DNA of 64,000 nucleotides from Salana multivorans (GTDB lineage Bacteria; Actinomycetota; Actinomycetes; Actinomycetales; Beutenbergiaceae). Made by a program: the position numbers and the translations under genes. The notes under the pieces were generated by a model. The model was not told the origin of the DNA. It worked only from the letters and a program-made list of their open reading frames with translations, and did not search any database. Positions 9,824 through 17,469 of the stretch are shown in pieces; the first letter of the stretch is position 1, and each line of letters opens with the position of its first letter. Where the stretch lies: assembly GCF_003751805.1 (NCBI RefSeq), contig NZ_RKHQ01000001.1, forward strand, positions 1-64,000. The letters are read 5' to 3'.

Positions 9824-11105
9824 TCTGACGCTTCTCATCCAGAGACATCCGCCCCCACTCCCGCTTCGCATCCTCCGCCGCGAGGAAGCGAGCGAGGGTG
9901 GGGGCTTTTTCTGTTTCGGCTATCGAACGCTCGATCTCCTCAAGCCTCCCCCTAAGACCAGTCGTGATGGTGCCAAGTTGCTCGATGGTGAGCACGCCCT
10001 CAGCAAAGCTCGCTGCGGCTTCGGTGAGCCGCTCCCGCAGCGCGGCGGCCTCGCCCACCAGGGTCGCGCCATGCTCCGGGGTGGAGGTGTCTGGGTCTTC
10101 AATCTCAGCCATGTCGACGAGGGTGAAGATGAACCCTTCTACCGTGTCGTCGACGAGAGGCTCGGGAATCATGACGTGGTAGCCCGAGGAGCAGGTGAGG
10201 TAGTACCCCAGGGGCGTGACGCGCTCCGCCCCTATCGCTCGCCGAGGCGGTGTCGAACGGCGCCGGCCTGACTTGAGGGTGCTCCCACAGACTCCGCAGG
10301 TCGCGAGCGACACGAGCAGGTGCTTACGCACCTTGCGCACGGGGTTCGTGTTCCGTTCGGGCCGGTCGAGGATGGCTTTCATGGTGCGCCAGGTCGTCAT
10401 GTCGAGCGGGGCTTCCCAGTCGCCCGTGCCCACCTCCACCCCGTCGTACACACGAACGCCGGCGATCCGCGGGTTCTGTAGCACCTGACGCAAGAGCGCG
10501 CCGGTCCACTTCCCGCCGCGCGCAGTCGGGTGCCCCTCTTCGTTGAGCCGCTTCGCGATTCCGTAGAGGCTGGCCCCGCCGATGAGCTCTCCCGCGGCGC
10601 GCTGGATCACGGCCGCCTCGGCCTGGTTCAGGCTGCCATCCATTTCGTTGCCGTAGGGACGGGTTGCCCACCAGCGCTTGCCCTTTCGTGCCCGCGCCGC
10701 GTTGCTGAGCCGCTGGCGGATCGCCTTCTGCTCCCCCTCGTACTGGGCCCAGGCGGTAACCGTGCGCGCCACTGCACGCCCCGCTGGTGTCGACAGGTCG
10801 AGGTGTCCGGCCTCCTTGGCGTACACGTTGATGCCGAGCTCGATGACGCGCTCCAGGTCACGGTTGGTGCGCACGAGGCGATCGGTGTGCCAGACCGCGA
10901 TCGCCTCGGCGCCCGAGCGCAGTAGGGCCTCGAACCCCGGTCGGCGGGCTCCGGTCGTTGCCGAGATGTCGTTGTCCTCGTAGATCCCTACGATCCGCCA
11001 CCCCTGCCGAGAACACCACTCAACGAGCGCCTCGCGCTGGTTCTCGACGCCCTCCTGGTTGCCGTAACGGTCGAGCGAGATTCTCACGTACAGGGCCACG
11101 TCCAC
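9696..11105 (-). CDS. int: Large serine integrase (left copy)
   Basis: Identical to 62334-63743, described there. In this copy the gene faces an intact attP (11106-11160) that leads on into phage genes. The right copy faces a prophage-host junction instead. Confidence 0.9.
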   Translation of the reverse strand: MDVALYVRISLDRYGNQEGVENQREALVEWCSRQGWRIVGIYEDNDISATTGARRPGFEALLRSGAEAIAVWHTDRLVRTNRDLERVIELGINVYAKEAGHLDLSTPAGRAVARTVTAWAQYEGEQKAIRQRLSNAARARKGKRWWATRPYGNEMDGSLNQAEAAVIQRAAGELIGGASLYGIAKRLNEEGHPTARGGKWTGALLRQVLQNPRIAGVRVYDGVEVGTGDWEAPLDMTTWRTMKAILDRPERNTNPVRKVRKHLLVSLATCGVCGSTLKSGRRRSTPPRRAIGAERVTPLGYYLTCSSGYHVMIPEPLVDDTVEGFIFTLVDMAEIEDPDTSTPEHGATLVGEAAALRERLTEAAASFAEGVLTIEQLGTITTGLRGRLEEIERSIAETEKAPTLARFLAAEDAKREWGRMSLDEKRQIIDRLVQVSVHPAGKGRRYGREHVIVTLRRSEPGSRVATAGV

Positions 11106-11160
11106 GGGTGCATCGTAGGCGAATCAGCATGGACCTGGTCATCCGCCTAGGATGCACCTG
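11106..11160. other. attP, phage attachment site
   Basis: It lies directly upstream of the integrase start. Bases 11110-11121 and 11144-11155 form a 12-bp inverted repeat with 11 of 12 pairs (GCATC.TAGGCG type arms), centred between 11132 and 11133, as expected for the two half-sites of a serine-integrase attP. Sequence shared with the right junction ends at 11136 (...CATGGACCT), so the crossover dinucleotide lies at or before that point. After it the phage and host flanks differ. Confidence 0.8.
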
Positions 11161-11166
11161 GCACGC

Positions 11167-11212
11167 CGAAGGGCCCCAGCCTAGGGTGTGATCCTTGAGC
11201 TGGGGCCCTTCG
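11167..11212. terminator. Hairpin terminator ending the leftward operon
   Basis: A perfect 14-bp stem (11167-11180 with 11199-11212; CGAAGGGCCCCAGC and its complement) with an 18-base loop. It follows the stop of the last leftward gene (11217), lies between it and attP, and separates that operon from the integrase gene. Confidence 0.75.
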
Positions 11213-11216
11213 ATGT

Positions 11217-11675
11217 TCAGGCTTGCAGGTACTTCGTGGCGTCCGTGTGGGAGATGACCTTGAGCGTGGGCTGGAACCCGATCGCGGAGTCGGCCACCCA
11301 CTTGTAGCTGCCGTCCTTGTTGACGCTGTCGGTCTCGCGCCACCAGGCGCACATGGCGACCGGCCCCCTGCGGGCCGAGACGCCAAGCGTGTGGCACTCG
11401 GGCTCCAGAACGTTGCGGAGCCCGAGTCCGCCGAGTCGAGGACCAACCGAGTCCAGCACCCTGACGGCCCAGCCGTTCGCCGTCGCCTTCTTGATGAACA
11501 GCTTTGGCGAGGCGGGGAGCGAGGGCCAGGCATCCTCCGGCACGAACTCGCTCCGCAGCGGCGGCGGCGGGGGAAGAGGGGCGTCGAGCTCGCGCTCTAG
11601 CGCCTGCATCACCCTGTGGTTCCGCCCCGCTTCGTAGAACTGGTCCCACAGCTTCCGCTGGTACTCAGTCGCCAT
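11217..11675 (-). CDS. Hypothetical protein, end of leftward operon
   Basis: About 152 aa, not recognised. The N-terminal third is charged and probably helical, followed by a run of five prolines, then a Trp-rich C-terminal domain. The chosen ATG (11675) overlaps the end of the upstream gene. A GTG three codons upstream (11684) is also possible. It is the last gene before the terminator at 11167. Confidence 0.65.
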   Translation of the reverse strand: MATEYQRKLWDQFYEAGRNHRVMQALERELDAPLPPPPPLRSEFVPEDAWPSLPASPKLFIKKATANGWAVRVLDSVGPRLGGLGLRNVLEPECHTLGVSARRGPVAMCAWWRETDSVNKDGSYKWVADSAIGFQPTLKVISHTDATKYLQA

Positions 11676-11853
11676 CGAGATCACCGAACGGCACCAACTC
11701 CACCCCGTGGGCGGACCGCTCGTGGTTCTTCGCGAGATGCTCCCGAAGATCGCTCTGCGCGCCGTGGCCCGTCCGCCAGTATCCGGGACCGACCCAGCGA
11801 CAGTCGTCGCAGTACGCGCGGTACCGCCGCCAGCGCGGGGCGACGCTCACCAT
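11665..11853 (-). CDS. Small C2H2-type zinc-finger protein
   Basis: A 62-aa protein with CDDC near residues 15-18, then H...H spaced as HLAKNH near residue 40: a C-x2-C-x(20-24)-H-x4-H pattern typical of a single zinc finger. Basic and Trp-rich N-terminal half. It overlaps both neighbours, so it is translated within the operon. It may bind nucleic acid (inference). Confidence 0.6.
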   Translation of the reverse strand: MVSVAPRWRRYRAYCDDCRWVGPGYWRTGHGAQSDLREHLAKNHERSAHGVELVPFGDLDGD

Positions 11854-12050
11854 GAGCAGTCGAGCGCGACGCCGTCCTCACCGCGGGTGAGCGTTGCGCA
11901 GAGCATCCGACCACCGTCCGGCAGGTCGACGGTGAACACGTTCACCGTTCCCGCTCGTGTCTGGGTGGAGCTCTCAGCCTCGACCCCGCACGCCGAGAGG
12001 CCGAGCGCGAGGCCGGCCGCGACGGCAACCGCTGCGATCCGACGCTTCAC
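11847..12050 (-). CDS. Small secreted lipoprotein
   Basis: A 67-aa protein with a textbook lipoprotein signal: KRR start, hydrophobic AVAVAAGLALG core and lipobox LSAC, with the acceptor Cys at residue 21. The mature part is only ~46 aa, with two further Cys that could pair. It would be anchored to the outer face of the host membrane. It overlaps the SPFH-type gene upstream by four bases (ATGA). A role in superinfection exclusion is possible but unproven. Confidence 0.75.
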   Translation of the reverse strand: MKRRIAAVAVAAGLALGLSACGVEAESSTQTRAGTVNVFTVDLPDGGRMLCATLTRGEDGVALDCSW

Positions 12051-12982
12051 GGCGCGACCTGGACGAACGGAGTCGAGCCCTCCGGCACCACGAACACCGT
12101 GCCCGACCCGTACGCTTCGATCTCGCGAAGTCGGAGCAGCTCGGGGGTGAGCGACTCGGTCAGAACGCGGTTGGCCTCGGCCTGCGCCTCGGCCTCGACC
12201 ACCTGAGCCTGGGCGGACACCTCGGTCGCGCGGAGGTTGGCCTCAGCCTCGGCCTCCTTCTGCTGGGCGACCTCGACGCTCTTGATCGACGCCTCGACGT
12301 CGTCGGAGAAGGTGATGTTCTGGAGGTTCACCAGGGAGACGGTCACGCCGTACTGCGACAGCCGGCTGTTGAGCCGCTCCAGCATGGTGTCCTGGGCCTC
12401 GCCGCGCTTCTCGCCCCGGAACTGGACCGGCGAGTACGCGGAGGGGACGTCGCGCACGACGGCGAGGATGGTCGGCTCGATGACCTGCTTCGTGAAGCGC
12501 TCCTGCGAGCGGTAGGACTCGTAGAGCTCCTCGACGTGGTCCCCGTCGAGCGAATAGACGGCGGAGAAGTCGAAGTTGCTCTGGGCGCCGCCAGAGACGC
12601 TGGCGGTGACCTGCTGGCCCGAGACCTGCCCACCCGTGTAGGACGGCGCACCCTTGTCGTCGCCGGCGTAGGTCACGGACTGGGAGAACAGATCCCACTC
12701 GCTGCGGGTCTGCCAGGGCGCCTTGGTTGCGAAGCCGGGCTCGCTGTTCTGGCCGGCGACGGTCCCACCAGCGTTCACGAGGACCGACGCCTGACCAACC
12801 GACTGCGAGTAGATGGTGCTGAACCCGACGAACAGGAGCGATCCCACGAGCGCGACAGCGGCGGCAATGCCGGCCGCCCGCTTCGTCGGGAAGTCGTAGT
12901 TGTTCCCCCTGGGCTTGACGATGAAGAACACGGCCGTCGCGATGAGCGCGATGACGGCAAGGATGATGGCAACGATGAACAC
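12047..12982 (-). CDS. SPFH/band-7 (prohibitin-like) membrane protein
   Basis: A 311-aa protein. Two N-terminal hydrophobic segments (about residues 1-20 and 30-50) are followed by a prohibitin-type domain and a long C-terminal helix rich in Ala, Glu and Gln (EAEAEANLRATEV, QAQVVEAEAQAEA), as in HflK, HflC and prohibitins. Such proteins form large membrane-bound rings and modulate proteases or membrane order. The GTG at 12982 follows a GAGAGG ribosome site. Its neighbours are a lipoprotein and a one-helix membrane protein, suggesting a membrane-acting group. Confidence 0.75.
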   Translation of the reverse strand: MFIVAIILAVIALIATAVFFIVKPRGNNYDFPTKRAAGIAAAVALVGSLLFVGFSTIYSQSVGQASVLVNAGGTVAGQNSEPGFATKAPWQTRSEWDLFSQSVTYAGDDKGAPSYTGGQVSGQQVTASVSGGAQSNFDFSAVYSLDGDHVEELYESYRSQERFTKQVIEPTILAVVRDVPSAYSPVQFRGEKRGEAQDTMLERLNSRLSQYGVTVSLVNLQNITFSDDVEASIKSVEVAQQKEAEAEANLRATEVSAQAQVVEAEAQAEANRVLTESLTPELLRLREIEAYGSGTVFVVPEGSTPFVQVAP

Positions 12983-12993
12983 TGTTGCTCCTC

Positions 12994-13179
12994 TCAGTAG
13001 GTGGTCTTGTTGATCGGCGTGCCGTAGACGGCATCGCTGGTGATGGCTTCGAGGCCGGTCGGCCCCGCCGGGTGTGCTGTCGGGCTGGAGGCGCGACTCC
13101 GGCGCCCCGTGGTGGAGGCGAGTGCGAGGCCGCACACCACTCCGGCGAGGAAGGTCGCGAGCAGGAGCAGAACGATCAC
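12994..13179 (-). CDS. Single-helix membrane protein
   Basis: A 61-aa protein with an N-terminal hydrophobic segment (VLLLLATFLAGVVCGLAL) followed by a short polar tail. Start GTG 13179 overlaps the stop of the gene upstream (GTGA). No family recognised. Confidence 0.55.
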   Translation of the reverse strand: MIVLLLLATFLAGVVCGLALASTTGRRSRASSPTAHPAGPTGLEAITSDAVYGTPINKTTY

Positions 13180-13862
13180 GGGGCGCCCGCCGCCGCGACG
13201 ACCTCGCCGGGGGCCCAGTCGACGATGTGCTCGTCGGCGGCGTCCTGCCACCCCTGGTCGGGGTTGAACAGCAGCCACGGCCGTTCGTCGGCGCCGAAGA
13301 GCCGACGAACGCCGAATGCGTAGACGCGCTCGAAGGGGTCCGATGACCAGCCCCGCGGGATCGAGACCCGGACGTTGACGATGGTCGCGCCGATGGTGGA
13401 CGGGAGCTCCTGCTCGGGCTTGGGCCGGTCCAGGAGCGTGATCGTCTGGGCCATCCCTGAAACTCGGTCCACGAAGGCGAGGATGTACCCGTTCGACTGG
13501 GCGTAGCCGGCGAGCGAGACCTCGGTGACCAACCCCTGGCGCGTGTCGCTCATGCCGTCGTCCCGCACCAGCTCCACGCGGATCGTGTCGCCGACCTGGA
13601 TCTCGCCGAACGAGATGACGCGCGGGAGGCGCTTGAGGTACTCCGACTCCAGGGTCACCGACTCCGGGACGATCGCAGTCACGGGCGCTCCATCGACCTT
13701 GACGCCGAGGTCACCATCGCCGTAGACCCACCGCACGGTTCCAGCGGTCCCGAGCTCCCACTCGTTGGGGTCGACAGCGACCACCCCGGCGCCCCCCAGG
13801 CGGTAGTGGTGCGCGCCGGTTCGGACCACGCGGTCCCCGACCTTGAACTTGCTCTCACTCAC
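13176..13862 (-). CDS. Hypothetical protein with repeated KOW/SH3-like segments
   Basis: A 228-aa protein. Two segments begin with a VGD motif (FKVGDRVVR near residue 7, IQVGDTIRVE near residue 85), typical of small beta-barrel (KOW/SH3-like) folds. The C-terminal part (NPDQGWQDAADEHIVDW) is not recognised. The gene overlaps both neighbours by four bases. Confidence 0.65.
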   Translation of the reverse strand: MSESKFKVGDRVVRTGAHHYRLGGAGVVAVDPNEWELGTAGTVRWVYGDGDLGVKVDGAPVTAIVPESVTLESEYLKRLPRVISFGEIQVGDTIRVELVRDDGMSDTRQGLVTEVSLAGYAQSNGYILAFVDRVSGMAQTITLLDRPKPEQELPSTIGATIVNVRVSIPRGWSSDPFERVYAFGVRRLFGADERPWLLFNPDQGWQDAADEHIVDWAPGEVVAAAGAP

Positions 13863-14176
13863 TCGTAACCCCTCTCCTCGATGTCCTTCTTCGTGCATTC
13901 GAGCGCAGCCACGTAGCTCCCTGCGGGCTGCCCGCAGGTGCAGCAGATGCGCCGCGAGACCTCGCACTTCGTGCACGCCCCGCCGATACCCCCGAGCCCC
14001 GTGAGCACCGTCTCCCCCTGGCCGTCCTTGGCCGTGGCGGGGATCATCGGGTAGGCGGTGCACCCCTCGCCCCCGTCGCAGTGCGGGCACCAGCGGACAT
14101 CCGCCTTCGCGCCCCACTCGGTCCCACAGCGGCACCATCGCTCGATGGTCGCCTCGCGCTGACTCGTGGTCGCCAT
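13859..14176 (-). CDS. Cys-rich zinc-ribbon protein
   Basis: A 105-aa protein with Cys pairs at CRC (residue ~15), CPHC, CTKC and CCTCG, enough for two zinc sites. The order suggests a zinc ribbon of the phage-encoded small-protein type. It begins at ATG 14176 with ATGA overlap to the kinase/phosphatase gene. Function unknown. Confidence 0.65.
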   Translation of the reverse strand: MATTSQREATIERWCRCGTEWGAKADVRWCPHCDGGEGCTAYPMIPATAKDGQGETVLTGLGGIGGACTKCEVSRRICCTCGQPAGSYVAALECTKKDIEERGYE

Positions 14177-15114
14177 CAGAAGTCGCCGTCCTGAACCTGG
14201 AGGCACTTGATGCCCATGTCACGCCAGAGGCGAACCACCTGATTCCGGTCGTCGAGCGCGAAGATGACGTCGTAACGACCGCGCACGTGCTCGTTGAACA
14301 GGTCGTACTTCACCTCGAAGTCGGGACGACGGTCGCCGGTCTTGCGCATGAGCGGACCCACCACGCCCTCCGTCTCGCGCGAGTCCCAGCCGGCGTCGGC
14401 GAGCCACGAGTTGGTCACGGCAGCGCAGGAGTCCTCGCGACCGCTCAGGAAGATGACGGAGACCTCGTCGAGCCACATCTTCTCGATCAGCATGTCGACC
14501 ACCGGATCGACGGTGTCCTCATGGACGCGATCAAGGTCGTAGGGCCCTCGCCCGTTCATGTGGGCCAGGGTGCCGTCGATGTCGACGATGATCGCGAGCG
14601 GCAAGCCGGCTCCGTCCTCGCGCGTGTAGGGCATCGGGTCGCTCGCCCTCTTGCGCTCGCTCGGCTTCACCTCGGGCCACGGCATCGGGTAGCGCTGGGC
14701 GAAGCTGTTGATGACTCCCCCAGGAACCGCCGCCTCGCCATGCAGAGCTCGGGCGACGTTTCGCTCGTGACACTCCCCGACGGGCGTCTCGACGTTCACG
14801 ACGCGCCAGGAGGCTCCCCCGGAGATGGCGAGGTCGACCCACTCACGGGCCGTCCGGAGGCGGAGGTTGGTGTCGTCGACGGCGACGCTCTTGCCGCCCG
14901 CGAGAAGAGCCTTCACCGCGGCGCGATGCGCCTTGGTGATCGCGCCCTCCTGCGAGGACGAGAGGCCTGAACGCCGGTCATAGAAGGCGTCGCGAAGATC
15001 ATCTCGCGACAGGCGCGCACGACCCTCCGGGTCCTCGGCGACCCACTCGGTCGCCCATGTCGTCTTGCCGCTGCCGGGGTAGCCCCGCAAGATCACGAGC
15101 TCCTGACCGGTCAC
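14176..15114 (-). CDS. pnk: Polynucleotide 5'-kinase/3'-phosphatase (T4 PseT-like)
   Basis: A 312-aa protein with the T4 Pnkp order. The N-terminal kinase domain has P-loop GYPGSGKTT at residues 11-19, an SRDDLRD element near residue 36 and a VDDTN motif near residue 75. The C-terminal HAD-type phosphatase has VDIDGTL near residue 175 and FLSGRED near residue 220. The family heals broken RNA ends: it removes 2',3'-cyclic or 3' phosphate and phosphorylates the 5'-OH, preparing them for ligation. It overlaps the RNA ligase gene upstream by four bases (GTGA), so the two are co-translated. Start GTG 15114. Confidence 0.9.
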   Translation of the reverse strand: MTGQELVILRGYPGSGKTTWATEWVAEDPEGRARLSRDDLRDAFYDRRSGLSSSQEGAITKAHRAAVKALLAGGKSVAVDDTNLRLRTAREWVDLAISGGASWRVVNVETPVGECHERNVARALHGEAAVPGGVINSFAQRYPMPWPEVKPSERKRASDPMPYTREDGAGLPLAIIVDIDGTLAHMNGRGPYDLDRVHEDTVDPVVDMLIEKMWLDEVSVIFLSGREDSCAAVTNSWLADAGWDSRETEGVVGPLMRKTGDRRPDFEVKYDLFNEHVRGRYDVIFALDDRNQVVRLWRDMGIKCLQVQDGDF

Positions 15115-16211
15115 GCCGCACACTCCGTTCGCCCGGTCGGCTTGGGACCCTTGGGGCGAACCGCCTTCCAGGCCATGTCGTAGAAGTCCCGCCCGTCCTC
15201 GATCGCGAAGATGTAGGGCGCGTAGGCGCTGCGGTTCGCCAGTCGGGCGAACTCCTTCCGCCACGTACGGCGCTCGGTGTAGTGCTTGCTGGGCGCCGCG
15301 AGCGCGGCGGAGGCGTGCGCCTGTCGCGCCCCCTGAACGAGCAGCCCGTGGTCTGCGAGGAGCGGCCTCGCGATCCTCCAGGCCCAGTCGCGGAACTCCT
15401 CGGGCATCTCCCGCTCCAGCCGCCAGTAGGTGCCGGTGCGCAGCGCCTCCCACACGGTGGTCTCGTTGAGGCCGGTGACGATGCGGTGCAGGCGCACGTA
15501 GTCGTCCTGCTTGATCTTCACCATCGTCCCGTCGGCGAGGTGGACCACGACCCCCTCCTTGCCCTCTCGCGGGGGCAGCGCAAGCACCTCAGCGAGGGAG
15601 CCCTCGGCCACTCGCGAGGCGGCGGGCATCCCGTACTTGGACCACCAGGCAGACGGGGTGGAATGCCCCGTCGCGTGGTTAACCATCCCGATCTGGACCA
15701 GGTCGTCCATATCGCCGTAGTCGACGACGATCCGGTTCGAGGGGTAGATGATCTCCACGAGATCCGTCCACCCGGCCTGGGTGTCGACCTTGGAGTACCG
15801 CTCGCGCAGGACGGTCGTCGCGTGGACCGCCTGGTCGCTGGTGAACGACCCCCTCGTCGCGACGGCGGGGCGTCCGTCCGGCGCGGGGTAGATGACCCCG
15901 AGAGAGCCGTCGAGCTTGTCGTAGGCGACGGCCCACTGGCTGAGGTTGAGGCTCCCGTCCGGGTGCTCGCCATAGTTGAAGAACTTGGCGAACGGACGAG
16001 CGACGATGTCGGCGTCGCCGCTGCCGTCGAGCCGCACGATCAGACCGCGACAGAGGCGCGTCGCGTCCGTCCAGTGCCGGTCATACTGCGCCGCCGGGGT
16101 GTAGTTGTAGATGACGAGCGACTGGTCGTCGGGGTGGTGGCGCGAGGTGATGTAGCCGGCGTCGACATCGGCCGCCAGCAGGGTCGGGTCGAGGATCTCG
16201 CTGAGCTTCAC
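15111..16211 (-). CDS. RNA ligase, T4 Rnl1-like
   Basis: A 366-aa protein, length typical of T4 RNA ligase 1. The nucleotidyl-lysine motif KLDG starts at K99, with an upstream Arg-rich strand (RLCRGLIVRLDG). A motif IV-like EGVVV lies near residue 218 and motif V-like MVKIKQ near residue 230. It seals 5'-phosphate and 3'-OH RNA ends made by the adjacent Pnkp; in T4 the pair repairs tRNA cut by anticodon nucleases. ATG 16211 overlaps the previous gene by four bases. Confidence 0.88.
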   Translation of the reverse strand: MKLSEILDPTLLAADVDAGYITSRHHPDDQSLVIYNYTPAAQYDRHWTDATRLCRGLIVRLDGSGDADIVARPFAKFFNYGEHPDGSLNLSQWAVAYDKLDGSLGVIYPAPDGRPAVATRGSFTSDQAVHATTVLRERYSKVDTQAGWTDLVEIIYPSNRIVVDYGDMDDLVQIGMVNHATGHSTPSAWWSKYGMPAASRVAEGSLAEVLALPPREGKEGVVVHLADGTMVKIKQDDYVRLHRIVTGLNETTVWEALRTGTYWRLEREMPEEFRDWAWRIARPLLADHGLLVQGARQAHASAALAAPSKHYTERRTWRKEFARLANRSAYAPYIFAIEDGRDFYDMAWKAVRPKGPKPTGRTECAA

Positions 16212-16447
16212 AGTGTGCTCCCTTCGTTGTGGTCGGTGATGTCGACGCCAAGGGCGTCGGAGACGGCGTCGAGGAACGCCTGTCGGTCGAGGAAGGTGGT
16301 CATCTGGCGGTCTGCCGGGTACCCGCGCCAGGTGGTGAGGACAACGCAGCCATCGCGCCCGACGCTCACCGCGCAGTTGGTCGAGTGCCGCCCCTCTACG
16401 ACGGCACCATCGTCAGGCACGTTCAACCCCACGTTACACCATTGCAT
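16208..16447 (-). CDS. Hypothetical protein upstream of RNA repair pair
   Basis: A 79-aa protein, not recognised. It has strand-rich N-terminal sequence, then a helix near FLDRQAFLDAVSDAL. ATG 16447 overlaps the previous gene's stop (ATGA). Confidence 0.6.
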   Translation of the reverse strand: MQWCNVGLNVPDDGAVVEGRHSTNCAVSVGRDGCVVLTTWRGYPADRQMTTFLDRQAFLDAVSDALGVDITDHNEGSTL

Positions 16448-16704
16448 CAGGCAACACTCTCCTCGGCGATCTTGCGCAACTCCTGCCAGAGCACTGCGGC
16501 GGCGTCGTGCTCCTGTCGCGACTGCGAGGTCAGGTGGTAGCCATCGCAGTCGCGACAGTGGTAGTACCGCGTCTCGGTCCGCTGCCACTTCTCGCGCTTC
16601 GCCTGGGCGCGGCCCAGGGCCTTCCGGGCGTCGCGGTCCGAGAAGAAGCTGCGCTTGCCGGTCGTTCGGCAGATGCGATGAGCGACGACACAGTGCTTGG
16701 TCAC
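16447..16704 (-). CDS. Small zinc-ribbon protein (YHC-x2-C-x3-H type)
   Basis: An 85-aa protein. The pattern YYHCRDCDGYHLTS at residues 47-60 matches a motif common in actinophage and Siphoviridae small proteins (C-x2-C followed by WHLTS-like). Helical, basic N-terminal half. GTG start 16704. Function not known. Confidence 0.65.
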   Translation of the reverse strand: MTKHCVVAHRICRTTGKRSFFSDRDARKALGRAQAKREKWQRTETRYYHCRDCDGYHLTSQSRQEHDAAAVLWQELRKIAEESVA

Positions 16705-16730
16705 GACCCCTGCCCCTTTCGCTCGGTCAT
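16701..16730 (-). CDS. Possible 9-codon coupling ORF
   Basis: A 9-aa ORF (MTERKGQGS) whose ATG overlaps the stop of the upstream gene (ATGA at 16727-16730) and whose stop overlaps the next start (GTGA at 16701-16704). It bridges two genes exactly, as in translational coupling. It may have no product role. Confidence 0.3.
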   Translation of the reverse strand: MTERKGQGS

Positions 16731-16981
16731 GGCATGACCCCCGGGTGGATGAGCTGGACGAGGTACGGCTCGGGGATCGTGTCGGGCTCGCTCAGCTCCG
16801 GCCAGACGGACGCGAGGACGATCATCGCCCGCACGTCGATGCACGCAAGCGGGCGGGCATAGTCTGCGGTCGCCAGGTCGATGAGAACCGCGACGCCTCC
16901 CCCGGCGGCACGGCAGATCCGGTCGCCGGTCACGTACTTCTCGTCGAGGTTGTAGGACACCTCCGCGTAGCCGGCCCCCAT
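16727..16981 (-). CDS. Hypothetical protein
   Basis: An 84-aa protein, mixed hydrophobic and polar, with no recognised motif. ATG 16981, four-base overlap with the upstream gene. Confidence 0.55.
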   Translation of the reverse strand: MGAGYAEVSYNLDEKYVTGDRICRAAGGGVAVLIDLATADYARPLACIDVRAMIVLASVWPELSEPDTIPEPYLVQLIHPGVMP

Positions 16982-17469
16982 CAGCGACCACCCCCGAGGC
17001 TCTCGGCGAGGCGCTCAAGGCGCGCTAGTCTCGCCACGCGCTCGTCCCACCGAGCCTGCCGCGCAGCCGCCTCCGCTTCCAGGGCATGGCGATCCTTAAG
17101 GATGCTCTCCATCGCCTCGATGACATCGTCCATCGACGGGATCTCGCCATGGTCCCCGAAGACGCGACGCCGACCAACGGCCTTCCCGTCCGACTCCCGG
17201 AGCAACAGAAGCTGCAACCCCAGGAGCGGCCCTCCGCGAGAGGGCGAACCGCGATAGACGGACGACACCTCCGCAACGTCCGCAGCCCATCGGTAGCCCG
17301 AGGGGGGCAGCGGGGCGTCGGCCGCCGAAGCCGGCCGATCCTCAGTGCACGCGACTTCGGCCTCCAGGCGCGCGGGGGCGCTCGGCACCGTGCGATCGGC
17401 GGGGGCCTCGGGGCGACCCGCTAGGCCGGTCCACCATCCCGAGATGTCGTCCGCGGTGGGCAGCTTCAT
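16981..17469 (-). CDS. Hypothetical protein with helical C-terminus
   Basis: A 162-aa protein. The N-terminal half is low-complexity (Pro/Ala-rich). A core around residues 75-110 may be a small domain, and the last ~40 residues form a likely coiled coil (LEAEAAARQARWDERVARLARLERL). ATGA overlap with the kinase gene. Confidence 0.6.
   Translation of the reverse strand: MKLPTADDISGWWTGLAGRPEAPADRTVPSAPARLEAEVACTEDRPASAADAPLPPSGYRWAADVAEVSSVYRGSPSRGGPLLGLQLLLLRESDGKAVGRRRVFGDHGEIPSMDDVIEAMESILKDRHALEAEAAARQARWDERVARLARLERLAESLGGGR

Larger units (their letters stand above)
1..11136. repeat. Left copy of an 11.1-kb duplication of the phage early region
   Basis: This block repeats 52609-63774. 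From about 5460 to 11136 no difference was seen by eye (constant offset 52,638). Between 1 and about 5460 the offset drifts by 30 bases, because this copy lacks single bases relative to the right copy, mostly in runs of C or G. Two small insertions also occur, near 2130 and 2420. Substitutions are rare, so sequence error at an assembly end fits better than evolutionary decay. A tandem prophage or an assembly that joined the excised circle to the integrated form would both produce this layout. Confidence 0.95.

Noticed and set aside
16429-16441. Another copy of the promoter motif (CCCACGTTACACC)
   Set aside because: It lies inside the start of the gene at 16208-16447 and lacks the second half.
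15057-16862. 601-codon plus-strand frame opposite the RNA ligase
   Set aside because: It is the antisense of the ligase gene and its neighbours, with Arg/Pro/Val-rich shadow composition.
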